A program made the translations under genes and the position numbers. From UBA6626 sp963579995 (lineage in GTDB: Bacteria; Planctomycetota; Phycisphaerae; Phycisphaerales; Phycisphaeraceae): a DNA stretch of 15,515 bases. Shown here one piece after another: positions 7,960 to 14,442 of the stretch (positions within the stretch are counted from its first letter, which is position 1; the number at the start of each line of letters is the position of its first letter). The stretch lies in contig CAUZIY010000066.1 in the NCBI GenBank assembly GCA_963579995.1, positions 1 to 15,515 on the forward strand, in the 5' to 3' direction. Below the pieces are notes generated by a model. That model saw only the letters and a program-made list of their open reading frames with translations. It did no database searches and was not told the DNA's origin.

Positions 7960-9258
7960 TCAATTGCGGTCAATACGAACCCAGCGTTTGGCTTTCATCT
8001 CAAACCGGGGCAATTCTCCCGGATTCTTAGCAATCACCGGCACCCGAAGTTGAAATACGTTACGCAGTTCACCGCTTAATCGTCCGCAAAGATCCATCAC
8101 GTCCTGGCATTGCGGTTGCGGTTCAATCAGAAGTTGTAATTCGGTCAATCCCTGACCATCGTGAACCTCAACTTGATATTCGGCAATCTCATCATAGTTA
8201 TGAATAACCTGATCAACGGCACTGGGATATACATTGACACCACGAACCAGGATCATGTCATCACAACGGCCAAGAATTCCACCATCAAGGGCCATCTCTG
8301 GTCTACCGAGTCGCGAACAATCTAATGTTGACTGGCGCACCAGGTCACCCGTCCGGTAACGTAGCAAAGGAGCACCACGCCGGCCCAAAGTGGTCAGAAC
8401 CAGTTCGCCAACCTGCCCTGGATGAACAGGTTGTTGATTGTCGGTATCCACAATTTCCGCCATGTATGCTGACTCGATAACGTGTAGCACGCCGGGATGC
8501 TGGAGGTTTTGAAAGCTGACCGGACCAACCTCGGTCATACCATGGTGATCAAATACATCTGCACCGGGCCAAAGACGGGCAATGTGACGCCGTGTTGATG
8601 TGACACTTCCACCGGTTTCGCCGGCTACGATGATCCGCTTTAACCGTGTCCTACTGACATCAAGACCCGTTTCCCGTGCCACCTCCGCAAGACGAATGGC
8701 ATACGTTGGAGTACAAAAGAGCAATGTCACCTCATGGTCGATGATAAGCCGCAGGCGAGCTTCGCTGCTCATGCCGCCACTTGGGATACACAACACGCAC
8801 TTCTGTGCCGCAGCTTCAAATGCAGTCCAAAATCCAAGAAATGGACCGAATGAAAAGGCAAAAAGGGCCCGGTCACCCGAATGAACGCCCGCTGCATCTA
8901 AGACCTCCAGCCAATTATCAAGCATCCACTGCCAATCATCCGGCGTATCGAGGCAAACCATGGGCTGATCTGTGGTCCCGCTGGTTTGACAGAAACGCGT
9001 ATAGTTTTCAATTGCATAGGTAAGATTAGTCCCATACGGCGGCGTACTGTGTTGATCGTCAATCAAATCCATTTTTATCGTGAACGGCATCCGTTCATAA
9101 AAGCTTTTAAGTGATTGCACGCCCGTATCAAGCCCGGCGTTGACCAGACGACTGCCATAAAACTGATTGGAGGATGCAATCGTCGCAATCAGCTGGTTTA
9201 GAGCATCAAGCTGATGCTGTTTGATAGCGTGAGGTGTGGTGAACGGTTCGCGAGTCAC
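7960..9258 (-). CDS. PaaK-like adenylate-forming aryl-CoA ligase
   Basis: A 432-residue member of the phenylacetate-CoA ligase family, which activates aromatic or other carboxylic acids with ATP and then usually forms the CoA thioester. Visible motifs in order: phosphate-binding TSGTTDQPM at 92-100; the HHGMTE adenylate motif at 238-243; RYRTGDLV at 300-307; the hinge region GRCDDMILVRGVNVYPSAVD at 330-349; and a C-terminal FEMKAKR (419-425) whose lysine (K422 or K424) would catalyse adenylation. All parts expected of an active enzyme are present. The start is GTG at 9258 with no clear ribosome binding site. Because a chorismate lyase is encoded nearby, hydroxybenzoate is the most economical substrate guess. 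The preceding gene is a thioesterase of the 4-hydroxybenzoyl-CoA type, which could act on or proofread the product. The stop overlaps or abuts the ABC ATPase start. Confidence 0.9.
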   Translation of the reverse strand: MTREPFTTPHAIKQHQLDALNQLIATIASSNQFYGSRLVNAGLDTGVQSLKSFYERMPFTIKMDLIDDQHSTPPYGTNLTYAIENYTRFCQTSGTTDQPMVCLDTPDDWQWMLDNWLEVLDAAGVHSGDRALFAFSFGPFLGFWTAFEAAAQKCVLCIPSGGMSSEARLRLIIDHEVTLLFCTPTYAIRLAEVARETGLDVSRTRLKRIIVAGETGGSVTSTRRHIARLWPGADVFDHHGMTEVGPVSFQNLQHPGVLHVIESAYMAEIVDTDNQQPVHPGQVGELVLTTLGRRGAPLLRYRTGDLVRQSTLDCSRLGRPEMALDGGILGRCDDMILVRGVNVYPSAVDQVIHNYDEIAEYQVEVHDGQGLTELQLLIEPQPQCQDVMDLCGRLSGELRNVFQLRVPVIAKNPGELPRFEMKAKRWVRIDRN

Positions 9259-9316
9259 TGGATATAGACTTTAACAGATTTGATTTGTCGGTAATAACCG
9301 ATCCTCAACCTAATGA

Positions 9317-9844
9317 TTATCCGGAAGCACCAGGCACTTCTTGGATCTTCGCCTTAAGCTGATCCGGAACCGGGACGGAACGTATAAACGTACGATCTGA
9401 ATCCAGAAGAACACACGCAACTGTCAACGAACCGCGAGCAACCTGAACGGCTGGCACATCCGAATTGCCCGTCTTCTTAATATGAAAATCGAATTGAATT
9501 GATTTACCGCCAATCTTTGCGACCATCAGATGAACTTCAATCTCATCTTCAAACCGAAGTGGCTTGCAGTAATCGCATCTCGATCGAACAAGTGGTACAG
9601 TCACAATACCATCTGGTGTCCCGATATGAATTGACAACCCCAATGAGCGGAAGAATGCATGCTCAGCCTCTTCCATATAGCGATAGAAGTTTGCGAAATA
9701 GACAATGCCAGCACTATCTGTTTCAGAAAACTCAACTCGGCGACGGTATTTAAACTCGTAAATGTTCACGATTTCATTAATTCGGTTACTTGAAGCCCTC
9801 AGTGTTGTGTGTAATGACTGATTTGTCCAGTCACCGTGGACCAT
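9317..9844 (-). CDS. Hotdog-fold acyl-CoA thioesterase, 4-hydroxybenzoyl-CoA thioesterase family
   Basis: A single-domain hotdog thioesterase of the 4HBT/YbgC group, which hydrolyses acyl- or aroyl-CoA thioesters in the cytosol. The active-site region FSETDSAGIVYFANF (residues 39-53 from the ATG at 9844) contains the expected aspartate D43, followed by the AGIVYF strand and the long central helix MEEAEHAFFRSLGL. It is 175 residues from that ATG, which makes the N-terminus about 25 residues longer than usual. A GTG at 9769 (starting VNIYEFKYRRR) would give a more typical 150. Neither has a ribosome binding site, so the start is open. It lies 58 nt before the aryl-CoA ligase gene. The aromatic context makes an aroyl-thioester substrate plausible, but YbgC-like enzymes also act on short acyl-CoAs. 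Confidence 0.88.
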   Translation of the reverse strand: MVHGDWTNQSLHTTLRASSNRINEIVNIYEFKYRRRVEFSETDSAGIVYFANFYRYMEEAEHAFFRSLGLSIHIGTPDGIVTVPLVRSRCDYCKPLRFEDEIEVHLMVAKIGGKSIQFDFHIKKTGNSDVPAVQVARGSLTVACVLLDSDRTFIRSVPVPDQLKAKIQEVPGASG

Positions 9845-9943
9845 CGGTCAATGGAATTTCGATTGCTCGGCGGTCACGAAATGTTTTCACAATTTTTTAT
9901 CCTTAACGGGGTGATGAGCCCTTAACCGCAATGACCGTTGGCA
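9845..9943 (-). other. Largest gap inside the leftward array
   Basis: These 99 bases separate the glycosyltransferase stop from the thioesterase's first ATG. They are AT-rich near 9880-9905 and contain a direct repeat CCTTAAC (plus strand) at 9901-9907 and 9920-9926. No convincing hairpin terminator or well-spaced promoter was found. An internal promoter here is possible, and the gap grows to about 174 bases if the thioesterase starts at 9769. Confidence 0.4.
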
Positions 9944-11248
9944 CTAGCCCTCTGTTTTCACAGATGAACAAAGATCTGCAAATTGTTTTGCCATCCGATC
10001 CGCATCAAAATACCCAGCAACGCCTATCCTGCCATCCTTGCCAAGTCGGCTGCGACGGTGTTCATCTAACAACAGTAATTCAATATTTTCAACCAGTGAA
10101 TAGAGGTCATCGGGTTCATACAGGATTCCGCCACCGGTTTTAGCTAATAATTCCGGAAATGCACCGCAGCGCGGTTGTACAACCGGGACACCAGATGCCA
10201 AGGCCTCCAAAACATAAAGGCCAAAGGCCTCACCATATGTAGCGGGAACCGATAGCACCGACATACCCCTGAGAATCTCTTGCTTCTGGTGCCGTGTGGG
10301 GTTGCTCGTAATCGCCACGACATCCATCACACCAGCTGACTGAAGCCGTTTTTTCTGTGCATCAACAAATTTCCTGTCTACCCCTGTGATTGCACCGACC
10401 AGATGTAAACGCAGACCTTCAATCTGATCACGCTCCTTTAGCATCATGAAGGCGTCAATGATCACATCCAGGCCCTTTTCAGGACACAAGCGGGCCAGAT
10501 AGCCAAGCACCGGTGGGGTGGGAGGGGCGGGGGCGGGGTTGAAACCATCTATATCAATACCGTTGTAAACAACATGAATACGCTTAGCTGGAAGTTCCAA
10601 CCGACTGGCTATCATGTCACCGTAGTATTGGCTGACCGCAATAAATGCATTCACATGCCTGCAACCTTCTTTAACTATCTGCCAACATTCATCACGATAT
10701 GGTGACGGGAGGGAATTCAGAAACACATCTTCGCCCTGAAGTGTACAAACAACTGGTATTGCAAGCTTGGACCTAATCTGGCTAGCCAAACCAATCAATA
10801 GTGCATTTGAAAGACAGAGCACGTCCATCGGGCCAATCGTTTGCAACCACTTGACCAAACGCTGAAGTTCCCTGTGTTGATTGCCGTCTTCTCCTCGAAG
10901 TAGCGAACATGCCAGATCCCCAAGTGCCGTCGCATTGGTCATGTTCGATTTGCGGGACACCCACCGAAGTAGTCCAGGTGCATCGAAAATCCGGTTTATC
11001 CAAGCCGGAGTCTTTCGGAAAACAGCTGATTTCTGCTGGAGATAGGCATTGATGCCACCCAGATGAATATGTTTAACCGGTTGGGGTGGAGTGGGGCCGC
11101 CGAGTTGATCCAAAACCAATGGCAGATAAAGAGGAACCCATGTCACCTCGTGACCATTGGTTTTCAGAACCTTGATCAACGCCTCATCACGCAGACATGA
11201 TCCGCAGTGAAAATGACCTGTGCCGGGCGTGAGATAAACAATTCTCAT
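9944..11248 (-). CDS. Glycosyltransferase family 4 (GT-B fold)
   Basis: A 434-residue retaining glycosyltransferase with two Rossmann-like domains, transferring a sugar from a nucleotide donor to an unidentified acceptor at the cytosolic side. The N-terminal domain opens with MRIVYLTPGTGHFHCGSCLRD, in which HCGSCLRD resembles an N-terminal motif I associate with GT4 proteins of planctomycetes and acidobacteria. The C-terminal domain has LGYLARLCPEKGLDVIIDAF (248-267), where K258 fits the donor phosphate-binding lysine. The E-x7-E donor motif is at E340 and E348 in GEAFGLYVLEALASGVPVV. A proline/alanine-rich linker at 238-246 joins the domains. The ATG at 11248 overlaps the previous stop as ATGA, so it is coupled to the FAD enzyme. 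Glycosylation of the product of the neighbouring aromatic genes is the simplest role, though an envelope glycan is equally possible. Confidence 0.9.
   Translation of the reverse strand: MRIVYLTPGTGHFHCGSCLRDEALIKVLKTNGHEVTWVPLYLPLVLDQLGGPTPPQPVKHIHLGGINAYLQQKSAVFRKTPAWINRIFDAPGLLRWVSRKSNMTNATALGDLACSLLRGEDGNQHRELQRLVKWLQTIGPMDVLCLSNALLIGLASQIRSKLAIPVVCTLQGEDVFLNSLPSPYRDECWQIVKEGCRHVNAFIAVSQYYGDMIASRLELPAKRIHVVYNGIDIDGFNPAPAPPTPPVLGYLARLCPEKGLDVIIDAFMMLKERDQIEGLRLHLVGAITGVDRKFVDAQKKRLQSAGVMDVVAITSNPTRHQKQEILRGMSVLSVPATYGEAFGLYVLEALASGVPVVQPRCGAFPELLAKTGGGILYEPDDLYSLVENIELLLLDEHRRSRLGKDGRIGVAGYFDADRMAKQFADLCSSVKTEG
10515..10538 (+). other. G-quadruplex-prone tract inside the glycosyltransferase gene
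   Basis: Five runs of three to five guanines (10515-10518, 10520-10522, 10524-10527, 10529-10533, 10535-10538) are separated by single-base loops, an ideal quadruplex pattern. It lies on the plus strand, which is the template strand of the gene. It encodes the proline/alanine-rich linker between the two glycosyltransferase domains. Confidence 0.65.
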
Positions 11249-12504
11249 ACATTTTTGCGTTGAGGCCCGCCATAGGTCAGCGGTCGGGGGATATCAGCAA
11301 ACTGGGCAATCGCATCAAACAGAGGATCAAAATCACGAAACAGATTGCCGATGAGGCAATCCGTCAGATCCCCCCGCAAGTCTGGATATTCATTAAGTAA
11401 CTGGCCAAAGTTAAAGGACTTGTCATAAAAGGCGTAGACCAACTTTCGCATTGCTTCAATACCACCACAAAATTGCTCACTATATTCCGCAAACTGACCT
11501 GCAGACAAGTCCCCATCTGTCAGTGCTGAATCAACTGCATCGGCCACCATCTCACCGCTACGCAGGGCTAGAAAGATGCCAGATGAAAACACCGGATCAA
11601 GAAATGCAAATGCATCGCCAGCCAGCACAAGCCCATCAGCCGCACAAAATCGTGAACGGTAGGAATAGTCACCGGTCACCCAGAACCGCTCAACCCGTTG
11701 TGCCGGGGCTAGGTGCTGCTCCACCCAGGTGTTGGTGGTAATTTCACGCGTAAAGATTTCCTGAAGATCCTTACCCTCGCGATAAAGGTACGCCTGCTCG
11801 GCCGTAATGCCCACACTCACTATGTCGTCGGCCAGTGGGATGTACCAAAACCAACCCTTTTCCGGCACATAGGCTACCGTGGTTGCACCTTCATCAAGCC
11901 CCTGGTCACGAACCGCCCCACGATAATAGGTCCAGATGGCAATCTTACTAAGCTGTGGATCACGCACCCGCCAATCATTTCGGGTCATGGCAAAACCGTC
12001 ACGACCGCTACAATCAATGGTAATTGGCGCTTTGAACACAACCCGCTCACCATCATGCTTCTGTGCTTGAACACCAACGACCGTATCCTCGTGAGTCAAA
12101 ATCTGTTTGGCCGCGGTCTGATAAAATATGGATGCACCAAACTCTTCGGCATTTTCAATGAGCATTTGATCCAACTTGCTGCGGGAGACCTGCCATGTCT
12201 GAGATGCTTCATGATCCAGATGCTGGAAAAAATAGAATGGAGCAGAGACACGGCCATCGCATCTAACAAATTGGACGCTATGCTTTTTTATAAATGCGGA
12301 TTGCTTCAGCTTATCGATCATGCCTATCCGTTGGAGTGGAAAGTAACAATAGGGAAGAAGTGATTCACCGACATGGTAGCGAGGAAAACACTCCTTCTCG
12401 AGCACCGCCACGCGTCGACCTTTTTCTGCCAACACGGCGGCTGCCGTTGAACCTGCAGGTCCACCACCAATAATAACCGCGTCGTAACAGTGAACGTGTT
12501 CCAT
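11245..12504 (-). CDS. FAD-dependent oxidoreductase, flavin-dependent halogenase-like
   Basis: A 419-residue flavoprotein. The FAD-binding motif GGGPAG is at 13-18, so the ATG at 12504 is the right start; an upstream ATG at 12630 would add 42 unrelated residues inside the previous gene. GESLLP lies at 46-51. WFWYIP at 218-223 matches the WxWxIP motif of flavin-dependent halogenases, and FLDPVFSSG at 301-309 matches their FxxPxxSxG motif. A lysine pair (K73-K74 in FIKKHSVQF) sits where the hypohalous-acid lysine is often found. The same superfamily contains geranylgeranyl reductase-like and other oxidoreductases annotated loosely as tryptophan halogenase, so halogenation is likely but unproven. 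A phenolic substrate would fit the adjacent chorismate lyase, whose stop is 13 nt upstream. Its stop overlaps the glycosyltransferase start. Confidence 0.85.
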   Translation of the reverse strand: MEHVHCYDAVIIGGGPAGSTAAAVLAEKGRRVAVLEKECFPRYHVGESLLPYCYFPLQRIGMIDKLKQSAFIKKHSVQFVRCDGRVSAPFYFFQHLDHEASQTWQVSRSKLDQMLIENAEEFGASIFYQTAAKQILTHEDTVVGVQAQKHDGERVVFKAPITIDCSGRDGFAMTRNDWRVRDPQLSKIAIWTYYRGAVRDQGLDEGATTVAYVPEKGWFWYIPLADDIVSVGITAEQAYLYREGKDLQEIFTREITTNTWVEQHLAPAQRVERFWVTGDYSYRSRFCAADGLVLAGDAFAFLDPVFSSGIFLALRSGEMVADAVDSALTDGDLSAGQFAEYSEQFCGGIEAMRKLVYAFYDKSFNFGQLLNEYPDLRGDLTDCLIGNLFRDFDPLFDAIAQFADIPRPLTYGGPQRKNV

Positions 12505-12517
12505 GTCCCTACGCGCC

Positions 12518-13102
12518 TTATCGTGGCTCCAGATTCGGGGGCAAAACTTCAACCACCAGGGCCAGCAGATTGCCTCCCGCATCAGACAAAACATTACGCC
12601 GCCCAAAAAGCCATTGGCCCACCGATGCACTCAACGTATCCTGCATGACATAGTCGGCTTCCACACGAAAATACTGCGTCGGTCTACTTTGGTGTTCAAT
12701 TTGAAACTGTTCGAGAATGGCGCCCAGTGGCTGGCGACACTCTGTGATAAGTTCCCGGGGATCAGCATCAAAGCGATCTAACCTGATTCGGATAGCACCA
12801 TATTCCGCGACGACCTGATCCAATTCACCAATGAGAACCACCTCACGGGCCAACCAGTTCCGATCCATATCTTTATCGAGCACGCGGACGACCAACGGTT
12901 GCTTGTAATATGCCTGAAGAATTGGCGTCATGTCATCTTTATGGACAAGTAAATCGCGGTAGGGCATTGGAATATCCGCGACATTCAGAAGCTGAAAATC
13001 CGGTGTTGGCCGTCCATGACGGCGACAGAAGCTGTGCAACGGGTCGCAAGTCCACTGCGAATCCAAACCAGGCTGCGATTCATCTTGGTGTTGATCATTC
13101 AT
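12518..13102 (-). CDS. Chorismate lyase, UbiC-like (chorismate to 4-hydroxybenzoate and pyruvate)
   Basis: A 194-residue cytosolic enzyme resembling UbiC, which removes pyruvate from chorismate to leave a hydroxybenzoate. Conserved blocks appear in UbiC order: LLVHKDDMT at 51-59 (UbiC has a DSMT block); WLAREVVL at 83-90, whose R86 matches the chorismate-binding arginine; PLGAIL at 125-130; WLFGRRNVL at 164-172; and LVVEVLPP at 182-189, whose E185 matches the catalytic glutamate. The alignment was made from memory but the spacing agrees throughout. About 25 extra N-terminal residues precede the conserved part. Whether 3- or 4-hydroxybenzoate is formed cannot be told from sequence. The ATG overlaps the radical SAM stop as ATGA. 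With an aryl-CoA ligase downstream and menaquinone as the usual planctomycete quinone, a specialised aromatic product is likelier than ubiquinone. Confidence 0.82.
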   Translation of the reverse strand: MNDQHQDESQPGLDSQWTCDPLHSFCRRHGRPTPDFQLLNVADIPMPYRDLLVHKDDMTPILQAYYKQPLVVRVLDKDMDRNWLAREVVLIGELDQVVAEYGAIRIRLDRFDADPRELITECRQPLGAILEQFQIEHQSRPTQYFRVEADYVMQDTLSASVGQWLFGRRNVLSDAGGNLLALVVEVLPPNLEPR

Positions 13103-14442
13103 GTATAGCGAATACCACGGTGTTGTGGCAGAAAGAACCCATGCAGTAGACGATCCACTTGAAGAAGACCACTTCTTGTCAACTTAATCTGGTCGCCTTT
13201 AATTTCAATCATTCCCTCATTCTCATAGGTCTTGAGTACGTCTCTCCAACGGTCAATCACATTGACGCCGAACTCATCCATAAATGCGCCCGAATCAATC
13301 TGCCCCAGCTTTAATTTGAGTACAAATTGACGTATAAGTTGTTCCTCCCGCGTTGTTCGCAACGCACGATAAATTGGAAACGATTTGTCTTCAATGGCGG
13401 AAATATAGGGCGCCATATGCGCCTGGTTTTGATAGTGCACACCCGCAAGATAGCCGAATGATGAAACGCCCACACCAAACATGTCGGCGCCATTCCATAA
13501 AGCATCGCGATATACAAATTCCGTATTCTCTGGATGGCGGACGGCCGTATAGGCACTTGCAACGGTATAGCCACTTGCTTCAAGGCTATCGAAAGCATCG
13601 CTTACCCATCGACGTTTGGTCGGCCAGTCAGCAACCGGTGCCACATCAACATGATTACCCTGCATCTGTTGAAATACGGTGGTGTTATAAGGGATCTCCA
13701 TCTGATAGATGGTGACGGCATCAGGTTTCAATTTGATTGTTTCATCAACGCACTTTTGCCAATTTTCCTCTGTCTCACCAACCATCCCGGCGATCAAATC
13801 GATATTCACCTGAGGGAATCCAACCGATTGTGCCCATTCATATGCTCGATAGATTTCTTTTGATTCATGAGCACGGTTATTGGTTCGAAGTACATGATCG
13901 TCGAAGTTTTCGACGCCAAGGCTCAGCCTGGTCACTCCCAAGCTGCGGATGGCGGCCAATTTGCCTTCATTGAGTGTTCCCGGTTCACATTCGAATGTGA
14001 CCTCTTTAACATCATCCCAGGGCAGGGCCTGCTGCAACCCCGCAACAAGATATTCAAGCTGCCTGGCAGACAGGTAAGAGGGGGTACCACCGCCAAAGTA
14101 AATAAATTTGAGGCGACGCTTGGAAACAAATGGCTTGGCAGCCAGTAGCGACACCTCTTCTATCATTGCATCGAGGTATTGGCGAATATCCTCTTTGTTC
14201 TTATCCGTATAGACGCGAAAGTAACAGAAGTGGCATCTTTTGCGACAGAAAGGAATATGCAGATACAAACCCATAGGCGTTGCGGCGCTGGCATTGCACT
14301 CAAGTTGTCCAAGAGCATCACCAACCCCCTGCATGCTCCATTGCGAAAAGGGGGGATAGTTAGAAACAAAGTAATTACCCACTGTCGTTTCATCGCGCTG
14401 GTGAGGGAGAATATCAAGCTGATTTTCAGTGTTATCTGCCAT
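13099..14442 (-). CDS. HemN-like radical SAM protein
   Basis: A 447-residue radical SAM enzyme of the coproporphyrinogen III oxidase-like (HemN/HemW/HutW) superfamily. The [4Fe-4S] cluster motif is C66-x3-C70-x2-C73 in HIPFCRKRCHFCYF, followed by the SAM-binding GGGTPS at 117-122 and a HemN C-terminal domain at about 350-435. The fourth cysteine that true HemN carries two residues after the third is F75 here, as in HemW. The usual LGVQSF block is LGVENF (175-180). True haem synthesis is therefore unlikely to be its role. Relatives act as haem chaperones, haem-degrading enzymes, C-methyltransferases or cyclopropanases in natural product clusters. The ATG at 14442 is chosen because GGAGG precedes it by six nucleotides; it overlaps the beta-propeller stop by 11 nt. 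Its own stop overlaps the chorismate lyase start as ATGA. Confidence 0.88.
   Translation of the reverse strand: MADNTENQLDILPHQRDETTVGNYFVSNYPPFSQWSMQGVGDALGQLECNASAATPMGLYLHIPFCRKRCHFCYFRVYTDKNKEDIRQYLDAMIEEVSLLAAKPFVSKRRLKFIYFGGGTPSYLSARQLEYLVAGLQQALPWDDVKEVTFECEPGTLNEGKLAAIRSLGVTRLSLGVENFDDHVLRTNNRAHESKEIYRAYEWAQSVGFPQVNIDLIAGMVGETEENWQKCVDETIKLKPDAVTIYQMEIPYNTTVFQQMQGNHVDVAPVADWPTKRRWVSDAFDSLEASGYTVASAYTAVRHPENTEFVYRDALWNGADMFGVGVSSFGYLAGVHYQNQAHMAPYISAIEDKSFPIYRALRTTREEQLIRQFVLKLKLGQIDSGAFMDEFGVNVIDRWRDVLKTYENEGMIEIKGDQIKLTRSGLLQVDRLLHGFFLPQHRGIRYT

Noticed and set aside
11713..12363. 216-residue rightward open frame opposite the FAD enzyme
   Set aside because: Its antisense partner is a clear flavoprotein with intact motifs. 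The rightward product shows no family resemblance and has no ribosome binding site.
12505..12630. Longer start of the FAD enzyme at 12630
   Set aside because: It would add 42 tryptophan- and cysteine-rich residues overlapping the chorismate lyase's conserved C-terminus, and place the FAD motif far from the N-terminus. The ATG at 12504 gives the normal position.
12518..13102. Reading the chorismate lyase as part of ubiquinone biosynthesis
   Set aside because: No prenyltransferase or Ubi methyltransferase or hydroxylase genes are nearby, and planctomycetes generally use menaquinone. The ligase and tailoring genes fit specialised metabolism better.
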